Assembly: GCF_005239225.2 (NCBI RefSeq)
Contig: NC_133289.1
Span: 13,748,889 to 13,812,888, forward strand
DNA from: Populus alba
Lineage: Eukaryota; Streptophyta; Magnoliopsida; Malpighiales; Salicaceae
Length of the DNA: 64,000 nt
Direction: 5' to 3'
Of this stretch, positions 51,242 to 63,815 are shown in pieces. Numbering within the stretch: position 1 is the first letter of the stretch; each line of letters opens with the position of its first letter. A program made the position numbers and the translations under genes. The notes under the pieces were generated by a model. That model worked only from the letters and a program-made list of their open reading frames with translations. It had not been told where the DNA came from and made no database searches.

Positions 51242-53867
51242 GGTAATCTATGATGCAAATGTATGCCTTCCCCAGTTGAGCCATCGATATTAATAATATT
51301 TGCCTTTTCCTTTCATGTAAAATAAAGCCATCCTTTTTCGCAATCGTCAATGGAGAAGAGCTTACAGAGCCAATAACTTCCAAGAATAATCATTCATACC
51401 TCCAAAACACACTGCCATCTATTAGTCCCTTAGTCTTGAATAGTTTCCCTCTCACCTTCAAAGTCAATTTAAATCACCATGACTTTTTAAAAAAGGATTA
51501 TAAGAAATCATTTTATAATTTTATAATGTCTCAGCACGACTGGCATTAGGAATGAAGGGTCTGCCTTCTAAGTGTGTGTTGAAAAAAAAAATTGAGGGTA
51601 ATTATAAAATTATAATTATGAGTTTAAGAGTCGACATCTAATATTAGAATTATTAGAGAGTCTGAATAAGGAGACTGATTGTGATAGGAAAAAAAGTATC
51701 ACTCCTTGTACACCCTATATAAGGTAGACTGCATTGTTATTTTATTATTTTTTCGGGTCATGTTTCTATTTGTTGATCTTTTTCTAAGATTCAAGATAAA
51801 TTTCTTTTCGTGAAAAAGTCTTTATCTTATTTGATAAAAGTCTAACTATTCTAAGGTTCAAATTTTAACATCGCATTTATTTTCTAAACATAATTCATTC
51901 CTAACATTTCAAACAAAATAATTGTTATGATTTTTTGTATTTTGGTCAAACCTTAATAGATAATCATAAACTATTTATGATATCTATTTTTTTTTATTTT
52001 TAAAACATGATAAAAAATACGATTTTATTCTTTTTTGAATATATATATATATGCATGAGAAACTTTTAGGATTTGGCCGTATGCATGAAAACAAAATATT
52101 TTTTTGTATGTTTTTTTTAAAAAAAAATTGATTTTTTTTAAGTTCTTGAATTTTTAAAAAAGTTTCGAAGAAAACAACGAGTATTTTTAATAATGAGTCT
52201 GTATTTTACAATGTAAGTCTAAAACTCGATATTATGCAAAATTATTAGAAAAACAGTGAGGGACTCACAAATATTATTTTTTAAATGCCCTTTGAAAAAA
52301 TTGATTTTTTTTTATTTTTTTTAATATTTTTATTATTAACTATAGTGGGTTACACCCGACCCAGATATCCTAGCTAGGCTGGAATAGGTCCAACCCGACC
52401 CACTCGAGTTTGGTCGATTGGCAACCCAATAGCCTACTCTCTTTTTTTTTTGGGCTGGACCTGACAGATCCATATAAACTTGGTTGAAATAGATCCAGCC
52501 TATTGTTGCATGGTCACTAGCTCCACCCAATGACCATGCTTAATTATTTGCGCCATTACATGTAGAATGTGGTGATCGAGGGGGGGTTTAAGGAAGAAAA
52601 AAAAAAAGGAAAGCTTGCCTAGCCGGAGGAGAAAGCTGTTTGCGGCATTCCTGGTGGTGCAGGGAAGACCAGTGTGTGGTTGGTGGCAGAAATGACGGCA
52701 GAGATGTGGTTGTTATGGTGGTGTAAAGAAGGTTGGCGGAGGAGGAGAAAGAAAAACTGGGAAAAGATTGTTTTTTTCCAACTTTGACCTCTGATTTCTT
52801 CACCCTTAATGCTTGAAATGCACCCTATCTATAAAGGGTGAAAAAGGGACACTTCGTTTTTATTGGAGACAAATCTTAGCCCTTAATTTAACTAGGAAGG
52901 ATCATAATCATTGGCTTAAAAATATCATTATAGTATGTCAAAAGTTGGCAACTAAAAGCTGCATGAGTTGGCCATTCTGGTTGCATTAGCTTGTAACCCA
53001 AAATGAGTCCATTAAATTTAGTTAGAGGAGATATATCATGGTTTTTTAGTTACAAATTTCAACAGCAAGCTGAAAAATGAGTTTTTTTTTTGTTTGTTTG
53101 TGATGAAACAATATTGATTTGCATGGACAAACATCATACAAGAACTTATTGAATATTAATTGGCTTTGTGGTATCATTTATATACTTAGATTTGTTAGAT
53201 ATAAAGTTATTTCTAGGTATAAGTTTTGTTATATCACCTTTAATTTTTAGATACAAGTTACCTCTAAATCAAGATTTTATCAAATTTAATTTTAAATTTT
53301 TGAAGTTATTATTTCCTTTATTGGGAATTGCTTTTGACCGCAATAAACAATGAATACAGAATGTTGACATACACAGGGAAACAGAAAACTGATTGCTAAC
53401 ATGAGTGGTGTTATGGGCAGACGTGCCATCAATTCCCTATGAAATTAGATTTGGAAACTCAAGTAAGTGTGTAGATAAAGTACATGCACCAAAAGTCAGC
53501 TGTGGGATGGTGGCTGATTTCGAAAAAAAAATTGCCATTAGTTACTTTAGGTCAACTTATGTGTACACATTTATGATTTGATGATTTTAGAAAAACACAA
53601 GCTAAGAAACCTAAAAGAAATAAAATAAAAAATAACGAATTTCTTGAATTGAAATTGAGGTTATGATTGGGTGAGATTAATGTCATTTAATTAATAATTA
53701 TGACTGTTACTAAAGGAAGAAAAATAAATCGGTTTTGGAATAGTGACCTACTGAACAAAGATAGGAGGAGAGGCGATTATTTATAGAAAGATCCAGTTAA
53801 TAGTAACGTGGAACTCACCTGAAAATTCAAAAGAGTTACCCATCACAGAAATAATTGGTTTACTTAA
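51237..53867. other. Intergenic DNA; LTR-like fragment at 52,340-53,050
   Basis: No gene. 52,340-53,050 has cacccgacccagat, caacccgacccact and tgggctggacctg (wordy G+C-rich motifs common at poplar retrotransposon ends), then a purine-rich leader-like stretch and tatctataaagggtgaaaa (52827), resembling an LTR with a TATA box; no partner copy was found. A minus-strand frame at 51240-51383 looks coding-like but matches nothing I know. Confidence 0.35.
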
Positions 53868-53969
53868 AATTGTTATTTTTTTAAGTGTTTTTTATACTGA
53901 AATATATTAAAATGATATATTTTTTTATTTTTTAAAAATTATTTTTAAAATTAATATATTAAAACAATC

Positions 53970-54008
<39 letters not shown>

Positions 54009-54054
54009 ATTTAAAAATTAACCCGTGTTTTCAAATGCAACTACAAATGCTCTA
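53868..54054 (+). mobile_element. MITE-like dispersed repeat, copy 2
   Basis: Same layout as copy 1: aagtgttttttatactgaaa..atattaaaatgatatattttt..aaaaattatttttaaaatt..attaaaacaatct, an expanded AT tract (about 53968-54002), then ccgtgttttcaaatgcaact and caaatgctct. More diverged than copy 1 at the left end. Confidence 0.6.
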
Positions 54055-57000
54055 CGTTAATGCTATGACCGAGTTCAAAAAAAAAAAGTGTTAACAACAA
54101 TTTTTAGATGCTTAGGTAAGTTGGAAGCTATCGGAACATGAAGAGGTGGTGCTGGCACGTGCGAGTCATGCATGGTATGTTTTTTTTTTTTTTTTTTTTG
54201 AATTTCTTCTCCTCTTTTACACACTCATATTTTACACACACACACGCTCGTGCATGCACACCACTTTAAAGTGGAACCAAAAGATAAATTCATCATTCAC
54301 CTTCACATATCTCTATCATGCCATTGTTTTTTGCCCTTTAGAGTATAATGTTGCCTTACGGTTCCAAAAATAGAAATAATCATCTTTGCCACTTTCCATA
54401 CCATTATTATATTAGAGTTGTTACCTATGATGTACTATTAAAATCAATTTATTATTATTATTATTATTATTATTATCATAAATATTCAGGATAACTTATA
54501 TTCACCTCAACTAATTTTATAGGTCTTAAGAATTAATAATTATATAAGTTTTTAGTAACCGTTAAAAAATTTAAACTCGTGACCATTAAGAAATAAATCA
54601 AAAGCCTTATTAGTTAAGCTACACCTTAAAATTACTACTAAAATTAAATCTTAATTAAACTAAAGATGTTTTTCTCTACTTTTAATTCAATTAGAGTCTT
54701 TATCCTTTATATGTATTTAAATTCAAGGGGAAGGAGAGTTGTAACCTCTAAAACTCGATACACTAATATATATATATATAAACCTAATTATTCAAAAGAC
54801 TTTGTAACTTAATTTTACTTTATAAATAATAAAACTATTTTCTTATTTTATATACATATTTATTATTACATATAATATTATAAATCTTATAAAAATCAAT
54901 ATAGTTTTCTAAATTTAGTTACTTATTAAAGTTTAATTTATAATTATGAATAATTGATAATAAGATAATGGTTATTAATTAAGAATATTATATATAAAAC
55001 TAGTTTGTTATTTTTGTGTGGTATGTTGTTACAGGCAACTAAAAATAAAATCTAAACTCTTAAAAATATATATAATTGTGCGAGTAACGATTATTTCCAT
55101 GGAGAATATCTAGCTTAATTTTATGTCCATGAACCAATATGAAATGAGGGGTTGAGTTGATAATAACAAAAATAATTTTAAGAAAAACAACCAAGAAACA
55201 CTCAAATTAAATTATTGAAATCAACAAAAAAACAAACCTTAGTTTAAGTCAATCTTTACCATCAGGTCTTTTACAACTAATCATCAATGCATATATATCA
55301 ATTCATACTTTACATATTAATCATTAGAACTATCTTTCTATATCTCCTTAGTTGCAATCAATCAGAAAACAAGCAATCTAATTAACTCTAACTACAAGTG
55401 TTAAGATTTAATCTAGTAGTAACCTTAAAACTTAGAGAGATTGATGAAGCTAAACAATACAAGCACAAATAGTTGTATTTAATTTAGTTGAATATTCTTC
55501 CTAATATTTATTGACAATTACAAATTTATATCTAACCTAACAGTGGATTACAATGAATAATAAACTAGTAGGCCTTTTAGTAACTAAATAAGACAATCAT
55601 GAAAAAATATACAGAAAAAAAAATATTCAATACTCAAAGTATAAATTGAACAATGAAAACAAATTAGATCTTATAGTTTTATTGATTTTGAGGCTTCTGT
55701 TTCTTTCAACCAAATCAAATTTAATTACATAATACCATCATGAAAATCACAAATGATAAAAAGAAAATAGAAAAGAGAAGAGGAAGAAAGAAGGGAGAAG
55801 AGAGAGGATTGATCTCTCTTTTCTTCTTTTATATGTTTTTTTTTTCTCTATAGAAGCCTACAAAATCTTCTAAAAACACTCTCAACATTATCTTTAATAA
55901 TAACCATCAAATCTAGATATTTAATAAAATAATAAAATAAAGTTCTAATATAATAAATAAAGTGATGTATTAAGCTGAAATTCATGCACTAAGTCTAGAT
56001 GTTTTCAAAAATAAATCACATCATGTAAGATTTGTGTGTCAAAAAGATATTCCAGCATGTTAGCAATACAAGTGCAACGGTTTTATGCTCAATTTCAATC
56101 TTGATGCAATTAGTATTTTTTTAAAACTCAAAACATGAAAGTTATAGAGTTATTTCTTAGGGTTCCATAGAATCTTGAACCGTCACAATCATAGTTCAAA
56201 TAAAAGAGTTATACCTAAATTACAAAGTTGTGTTGAAATTATTCAAAATCGTTCAATTAACTTTATTTTGTCATCGACTCATTCATTTGTATCCTAACTT
56301 GAAATATAAAAATAATGGATACATTTAAACATCAAATAAATATAAAATAGGGAACAAAATACAAGATTTTACATTCTCATCGAGTAACAAGAGAATGGTT
56401 ATTAATTAAGGATATTATATAAAAAACTAGTTTGTTATCGTCGTGTGATATTAAATACAAGTTAAAAGCCTTTAGCTGTCTATTATCTACTCTTGGTTTT
56501 GCATTAGTTTCTCCTCTCTACTCTCATTTGAAAATTGAAGTCAACTGAAAACAACTTGGAATAATTAAGGTGCATGATTAAAAAAAAAATAGAAAAGTGA
56601 TAATCATAAAGAAATATATTAATCTTAAAAAGGAAAAAAAAACATAAAAAAGAAAAGAAATAAAGAACTCATATATTAATCTTGATATATTAATTAAGAA
56701 TATTATATATGAATTTATTTTAGGGTATAAAAATTCGGAAATTAAAGCCAAAGATCCAAAATGATACGTTGCCCTTTCATTGCCCCAAACGGTGGTTAAC
56801 ATCACATCATGAGCACTCTTCACAAGTGCAAATGTATAGTATTAGGATTTCTTTTTCTTTAATTTTCGTTCTTCAATAGGGCTGGCTTATTAAAGATTTA
56901 CAATTATTATCACAAAAGTATTAAGATCTTGTAAATTATTATAATTCTTAATTTTGAGATTATTAAGAAATCTCAAGGCCCCACCAAAAACTTCTTTTTT

Positions 57001-57690
57001 TTTTTCCTTACCTCAGATACCCTTGATTACTATTTAGAAGAAAATAGTTAAATTGAAACCCTTAAAAATTAGAGAAGTATTAAACTTTTAAAAAAAAAAT
57101 CATCAAGATTAAATAGTGAAATTACTATTTTTCATATATTTAAAAATAATCATGTCCATTTTTTATATTACTTTCTTAATCTTCTTAATTTAATTATCTC
57201 TTTTCGAATAGTAAATAAGGGAATCTTGAATACAAAAGAGGATTTAAAAAAAAAAAAAAAATTTAAAATATAAAGGATTTTTCATATATTAAAAATGATT
57301 TTGATTAGAATGTGTAAACTCTATATTTAAAAAATATGCTATATATATCTTGATCTAGATATTATAACAAGTTTTCTTATTTACCTTAAATAATTAACAA
57401 TAAATATATTATAAAAAAATCTCACTCAAAGGTCAAAACATCTTTGGTGAAAGGTATTTTTAATTTCTTTCTTCTAAGATCACATTAAATTAGCTTTTCA
57501 ATGTAATATAAATACGATGATTATAAAACATGTTTTTAAATGCTTGGTTTGAATAAACATGATAATTAATGATTGATTTTAATGATAATTAATGCAATAT
57601 AAATAGTAAAGACATTTCCATATAAGCGCAATGTTGACTTGCCATAATCGTATTCTTTAATAACTTGAAAAAAGGAGGCAAAGGGAGGGA
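54055..57690. other. Intergenic DNA upstream of the K+ channel gene
   Basis: No gene. (TTA)n lies at about 54451-54475. 54,480-54,680 (gataacttatattcacctca..aggtctt..ttaaactcgtgacca..attagttaagctacacctt) looks like a decayed copy of a common plant SINE-like dispersed repeat. A purine-rich tract (about 55756-55810) precedes ttcttcttttatatg. A loose repeat of attaattaaggatattatat occurs near 54975 and 56400. Confidence 0.4.
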
Positions 57691-57696
57691 ATGGAG

Positions 57697-57706
57697 TATT
57701 ATAAAT
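57697..57706 (+). promoter_or_regulatory. Candidate TATA box of the AKT1-type gene
   Basis: tattataaat lies 113 bp upstream of the ATG, in a region that becomes less AT-rich toward the gene and is followed by a CT-rich leader (57772-57803). It is a plausible core promoter, inferred from position and sequence only. Confidence 0.45.
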
Positions 57707-57818
57707 TGAGCAGCGGGAAAGACGGCAAAATAATAAAAATAATAACAATATCATAAACAACGAAACGCAAAATCTCTCTCTTTTTCTTTCCTTGTCTCTC
57801 TCAGGCAGGAGTGCAGTA

Positions 57819-60800
57819 ATGGACACTCTGCGAAACGGAGGTGTCTTCGGGGTTTCAGTATGTGGGCAAGAGGAGTTAGAGCGGCTGTCAAGGGATGGAA
57901 GCCATTACAGTCTCTCAACAGGGATCTTGCCTTCACTTGGTGCAAGAAGTAACCGAAGAGTTAAGCTCAATAGGTTTATTATATCGCCTTATGACCGTCG
58001 TTACAGGTGATGCCATATTCCCTGGTTTTCTCTTCTTGGTTTCAAGATTTTGACGAGTTTCTTCTTCTTGTGTGTGTGTCGGTGGTTTTGAATCTCCATT
58101 GAAAGCTCTTTCTTTGTTTTCTTTTGGTATCTGGAAAAGTACCATGTTTTGGTTTTACCACTACCTAAGAGAATATAAAATAATTTTGCTCTGCTTAGAA
58201 TCCCAAGTCAAATCTGGTAAATATTTTCAGTTCGGGGATGGCAATTTGTTGGATCCATCATTCTGGCAACTAAATATCTTTAATTTCTTGCCTTTTCCAT
58301 GACACTTGTTATCTTTGTGATCTGTGTTTGGGGTGTGGAATTGTATTCTAAAAGTGAGGGATGCTAATATCTAACCTTCAATCCTTTTCATTAGTTAGTT
58401 TGCCTTTGTCCTTGAGCCAGAACAAAATCAAAGGTGTTCCTAAAACTGAGAATCTTGTGCTTTGACTTGTGTAGTCTACAACACTCTTCAGGTTTTTTAC
58501 AACCACTTGCTGTTTTACCCATTTTTAACCACTCTATCTTTTCATGGAAGAATGAGTTTGGAAGCTAATTTAAGTGTTCAACCTTGCAAAAACTAAAATC
58601 TAAAACTTTGGAACAATAGTCAACAGTTTGCTGCCAAGTTTTAGTTTTACTTGCCTTTTCAGTTTGTTTAAAATCTCTCAACATTGAAGTGGATTTAGTG
58701 CAGAATGGAGCAAAAAGATCCATATAGCCGACCCCAACTAGGTTGGGAGTGAGGCTTGGTTGTTGTTGTTGTTGTATAGTGCAGCAGTATAAATGTCGAG
58801 AACTCGTAAACATTCCTAAAGGAAGAAAAACAACTCGTATGCTTGCTAAACAATCAGCCTAAGCCTTAAAATGGTTAACCTTGCAGAATATGGGAGACAT
58901 TTCTCGTTGTTCTGGTCATCTATACGGCTTGGGTATCACCTTTCGAATTTGGATTTCTCAAACAACCAGAGAGACCACTCTCCATCTGCGATAATGTTGT
59001 CAATGGATTCTTCGCTACGGATATTGTTTTAACCTTCTTTTTGGCTTACCTTGATAAAACCACCTACCTACTTGTTGATGATCGCAAGAAGATTGCTTGG
59101 AAGTATGCCACTTCCTGGTTGGCTTTGGATATCATATCCACAATCCCCACTGAACTAGCTCGGAAGATCTCCCCTAAACCATTCCAGTCCTATGGCTTCT
59201 TCAACATGCTTCGCCTTTGGCGTCTCCGAAGAGTCAGTGCCCTGTTTTCTAGGTAAACAGTTTAACCTCAGCTAGCTAGCTCGCTTTTTAACTCCAAACA
59301 TAATTAATATCTATCGTTTGTTTTGATGATTCCCTTAAATATTTTCTGTGAACAGATTGGAGAAAGATAGGAACTATAACTATTTCTGGGTCCGGTGTGC
59401 TAAACTTATATGTGTAAGTGTTCAAGTTAAGAATGGGATTGACATGAATGAAAATGTATTCTTTCTAGAACTGCTATGATTTATCATGATCTGTATGCTC
59501 CCTATAGGTCACTCTTTTTGCCGTACACTCCGCCGGATGCTTCTATTATCTTATTGCTGCACGCTACCATGATCCGCAGAGGACATGGATTGGAGCATCC
59601 CTAGGAGAAAATTTCCTAGAGCAGAGTGTATGGAAAAGATACGTGACTTCCATTTACTGGTCTATTACTACTCTAACAACTGTGGGATATGGTGATCTGC
59701 ATCCCGTGAACACAAGGGAGATGATTTTTGACATCTTCTACATGCTCTTCAACCTTGGATTGACGGCGTACTTAATAGGAAACATGACGAACTTGGTTGT
59801 GCACGGGACTAGTCGAACCAGAAGATTTGTGAGTAATTCGTAGTCTTTGATCAGCTCAATAGTCTAATGGATTCCCATATTAAGAATCTGATTTCTGATT
59901 ATTTATAATCACGACCTTCCTGATAAATCCGAACTCCCAGAGAGATACAATTCAAGCTGCTTCAAGTTTCGCTCAGAGGAACCAGCTGCCTGTTCGCCTA
60001 CAAGATCAGATGCTTGCACACTTGTGCTTGAAGTTCAGGACAGATTCAGAGGGACTGCAGCAGCAAGAGACTCTTGATTCCCTTCCAAAAGCCATCCGTT
60101 CAAGCATTTCACATTATCTTTTCTACTCTCTTGTGGACAAGGTCTACTTGTTTCGAGGGGTTTCCAATGACTTGCTTTTCCAGTTGGTAGGTCACTAAAA
60201 GCATCCGTAACCTTTTATTTTTCATCGTTTCTTTTTCTGCTTCTTTTTTGTATATTTATGTAGGATTTTTGTTTCTGTCGTTGAATCCCAAAGGTCTCAG
60301 AGATGAAAGCCGAGTATTTTCCTCCCAACGAGGACGTGATCCTGCAGAATGAAGCACCAACAGACTTTTATATACTTGTTACTGGTGCTGTGGTAAAAAA
60401 CAACTCTTGTGGTTGGATTCAATTGTTTCATACTTTATATTTGTGATTTTGGAGTTAAAGATAGGCTCAATCCGTTGATTTTATTAACAAGTGTAGGATT
60501 TTTCATTTAGGCAAATTTGCTATACATGGCCTTCAATAATTGGGTTAATTTTGTTGCAGGATCTACTTGTTATGAAAAATGGAGTTGAACAGGCAAGTCT
60601 TATTTCTATCAACACATAGAATGACCCATAAATTTAAACAAAATGAAGTTTCTAGCTGTACTGTTCAACGGTCGCTGAAATTATGATGGATGAAAGCAGG
60701 TTGTTGGCGAGGCTAAAACTGGTGATCTTTGCGGTGAAATTGGAGTGCTGTGTTGTAGGCCACAGCTCTTCACAGTGCGAACCAAGAGATTGAGCCAACT

Positions 60801-63244
60801 ACTGCGACTGAACCGTACTGCGTTCTTGAATATTGTCCAGGCCAATGTTGGAGACGGGACCATAATCATGAACAATCTCCTTCAGGTCTGTGAACTCGAT
60901 ATAACCTGGCGACTGTTTTATACATATGTCAAGCATGAATCTTCTTACACATGGAGTTTTGCAAACCCATAATATGTACTGAGCTTCAGAAACTTTCTAT
61001 AAGACATAAACTATAAAATTGTATCACAATTGCAGTACAGGCTTTCAGGAAGATCAAAACCTTTGGTGTTGAATATAAAAGCTGTAATAATCTTAATTTT
61101 ACATCAAGCATAATTAGTTTGCTTTCTAATTATGGTGGGGCAGTATTTGAAAGAACTGAAAGACCCAATTATGGAAGGAGTATTGCTGGAGACGGAGAAC
61201 ATGCTAGCTCGTGGTAAAATGGACCTACCTCTCACTATATGCTTTGCAGCACTAAGAGGAGACGACCTTTTGCTGCATCAGTTGTTGAAACGGGGCCTGG
61301 ATCCAAATGAATCAGACAACAATGGGAGGTCAGCAATGGTATGTAGAGGTTAACTTTGCTTCTTTTCAAACACACAAATTATACTCGATAATGATATGTT
61401 ATTGCTTTTAATTTATGCTCATTAGCATATAGCAGCCTCCAAAGGAAGTGAGAACTGTGTCCTACTTCTACTGGATCATGGAGCTGATCCTAACTGTCGA
61501 GGTATCTTCTATTCTCTTATCATTTACAGGATTTGGGGGAATGTAGATGGAATCGTTTTCCATACCATTATATTTTCTGACAAGTTTTTATCGATCTATA
61601 ACAGCAGACGCCATGCCTATGCCTGTTTATAGTTGCTTTGCTAGCTTGCAACTGCACGCACACGCACAACTAGTTAATTACATATGAAGTTGAAATCAGT
61701 GAAATAGATGGGCGTTACAACTGGAAGCATGCTTGCCAGTCCCCTGTCATGGCTGTTTCTAGATATTATTATATTAATCATTTTCAGGCTAAATCCCAAA
61801 TTTGTCTCTGCGCATGATGTAGTCTGTCTTGAATATCTTGCAGGGTCAATAATGCAGATGTCTCATTCTTCTATTATAGTTTAAATTAATAATGCAAGAT
61901 ACTCGACAGCCTGCTTGCTAGTGGTAGATAAAAATATTGAATCTTGACGAGTCAAAGCAAATATGTTTATTTACCTTATCCAGACTGGTTCCTTCTTCTT
62001 CAGATAGAGGTCCATGCTTGTTTGTATAATTGTTCAGAATAATTAAGGAACAACCATGCAATTCTCTTATAGTCAACTGCCATGACATAAGCTTGCCTTT
62101 TGAATCTGGCGGCACATAATTTGTTTAATATTTTCACACGACTCCTAGAATTTGTCTTGGGTGCCTAAATGCTTTGTGCTTGATTGTTTTCATTTTTATG
62201 AGTAGAGAGAACAAGTATTAATCTTTCTGGTGAGCATCAGAGCATTAAACTATGAAGAAGTTTACTTTAGGGGGATCTATTATTACACAATCTGATTTCC
62301 TCGTCAAACCTTGATCAGTCTGAAGGATTTCTAAAGAGTGATTTAATTATTTGGAGGTGCATGCAGACTCGGATGGAAATGTACCACTATGGGAGGCAAT
62401 GCTGGGAGGCCATGAAGCAGTGGCCAAACTACTGATACAAAACGGTGCAAGCATACATCATGGAGACGTCGGCCATTTTGCATGCACTGCTGCTGAGAAA
62501 AACAACTTGAACTTGCTCAATGAAATTGTTCGATATGGAGGGGAGGTGACAGGTCCAAGGACCAATGGCATCACTGCTCTGCATGTAGCAGTCTGTGAAG
62601 ACAACGCTGAAATAATGAGATTCCTCTTGGATCAAGGTGCTGATATTGACAAACCAGATGATGTCCATGGTTGGACTCCAAGGGGTCTAGCTGACCAACA
62701 AGGACATGAAGAAATAAGATTCATTTTCCAAACTCGTAAAGAGGCTAAAACGCAATCCTTTGTTGCTATTCCTGAGAAGCAGGAATATGGAATTCGATTT
62801 CTTGGGAGGTTCACAAGTGAACCAACTATTCGGCCTTCGTCTCAAGAGGGTTCATTGCCAGCCACAGATGCATCATGGAGTCGAACCCGTCCGAGGCGCA
62901 GGACTAACAATTTTCACAACTCACTCTTCGGGATGATGTCAGCTGCCCACAGAGGGGAGAAAGACTTGCTGTTCCCAATCAGCCATACTAGCAGTCATGG
63001 AGCTAGTCCTGCTAGAGTAACAATTAGTTGCCCAGAAAAGGAAGAAGTTGCAGGAAAGCTTGTTCTACTTCCAAATAGCTTCCAGGCATTGCTTCAGATT
63101 GGCGCTAAAAAATTCGACATCTCACCTGCCAAAGTAATGAGCAGGGATAAAGCTGAAATTGATGACATTGAGGTGATTAGAGATGGTGATCATCTCGTAT
63201 TTGCCACTGATGGAATGCAAGACACTAACAACAAAGACTCATAA
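57819..63244 (+). CDS. AKT1: AKT1-type Shaker inward-rectifying K+ channel
   Basis: AKT1 channels take up K+ at the plasma membrane of root cells and, in Arabidopsis, are activated by CBL1/9-CIPK23 and pair with KC1. Eleven exons: 57819-58006, 58887-59252, 59356-59413, 59508-59828, 59941-60186, 60294-60392, 60560-60592, 60700-60885, 61144-61338, 61426-61501, 62367-63244; joined 2646 bp, 881 aa (Arabidopsis AKT1 is 857). In order: [19 protein letters not shown] near the N-terminus, S1 (about 67-87), S2 (99-118), S3 (134-150), S4 [15 protein letters not shown] (171-185), S5 (199-221), pore TTVGYGD (261-267), S6 (276-297), cyclic-nucleotide-binding-like domain (about 381-498), ankyrin repeats (about 527-704), [12 protein letters not shown] (731-742) and KHA domain (806-869). 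All domains are complete. Ankyrin repeats plus the [12 protein letters not shown] block favour AKT1 over KAT or AKT2 types. Intron 7 is GC-AG; the rest are GT-AG. Confidence 0.95.
58700..58776 (+). mobile_element. Au-SINE-like 3' end inside intron 1 of AKT1-type gene
   Basis: aagatccatatagccgacccc, then aactaggttgggagtgaggc and a (TTG)n tail (58758-58775) match the 3' end of the widespread plant Au SINE family (tail GTAGCCGACCCCA..TAGTGGGA..AAGGCTTTGTTGTTG). The tRNA-derived 5' half is not evident, so the copy is 5'-truncated or decayed. Confidence 0.7.
60593..60699 (+). promoter_or_regulatory. GC-AG intron (intron 7) of AKT1-type gene
   Basis: The donor reads cag|gcaagt at 60590-60598 and the acceptor agcag|gtt at 60695-60702. 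The reading frame joins GVEQ to VVGEAK exactly as in the AKT1 family. No GT close by gives a continuous frame. GC-AG introns are a known minor class, and the otherwise ideal consensus (CAG|GCAAGT) fits it. Confidence 0.85.
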
Positions 63245-63815
63245 TTTTTATTTATTCATTGCGCCAACAAACGTCTTGTCCAATTTTTTTGTTTATTTTC
63301 GATTTTTTAGCACCCCCATGCAATTTCATATGCCTTGGTGTTGGATTTCAGGTGCAGTGGATCCAAAGATGGATGATGCTGCCCCTCTCCTCTATCTTCG
63401 CTTGTTCAAAACTAAAAAGAAGCTGTATAAATAATAATAGTAGTAGTAATAACAACAACTGTCATTATTACTCAACTTGTTTTTTTTTATAAGAAGCGTC
63501 TTTGTCATTCTACGTGTTTATGAGAAAGCAAACCCTAATCCTGAAGACCCAGCAATAGCGTGTAACGTTAGCGAAGCAGTATGCAATGCATTATTAATTC
63601 CCAGCTATACTGTGTGTGTGTGTGGATCTGCCGCTTTCAAGGGGAGTTCCTTTTACAGACGTTACTGACAGCTACAACTTACAACCTCTCCCCATATCCT
63701 GTGAAACAAATAACAGAGAGAGAGGCATTGTCAATTATATATGGTTTTAAAACTATGGTGCTAGCTCCTATTAAAAAAATATATCTTAGTGACTGAGATA
63801 AATAAGAGATATATG
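63245..63815 (+). other. 3' UTR and downstream flank of AKT1-type gene
   Basis: The sequence after the stop is CT/AT mixed with tgtataaataataatagtag at about 63424, a likely polyadenylation neighbourhood. Short open frames here have no recognisable product. A GT repeat is at about 63611-63622. Confidence 0.45.

Noticed and set aside
51138..51383. Minus-strand frame with an Ile-Tyr repeat
   Set aside because: The Ile-Tyr part is a translated AT microsatellite; the remaining 48 codons match nothing I know.
57792..57818. Nine-codon upstream extension of the AKT1-type protein
   Set aside because: It begins at TTG; 57819 is the first in-frame ATG and suits the family N-terminus.
58072..58302. 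76-codon frame in AKT1 intron 1
   Set aside because: Intronic, no domain, consistent with chance.
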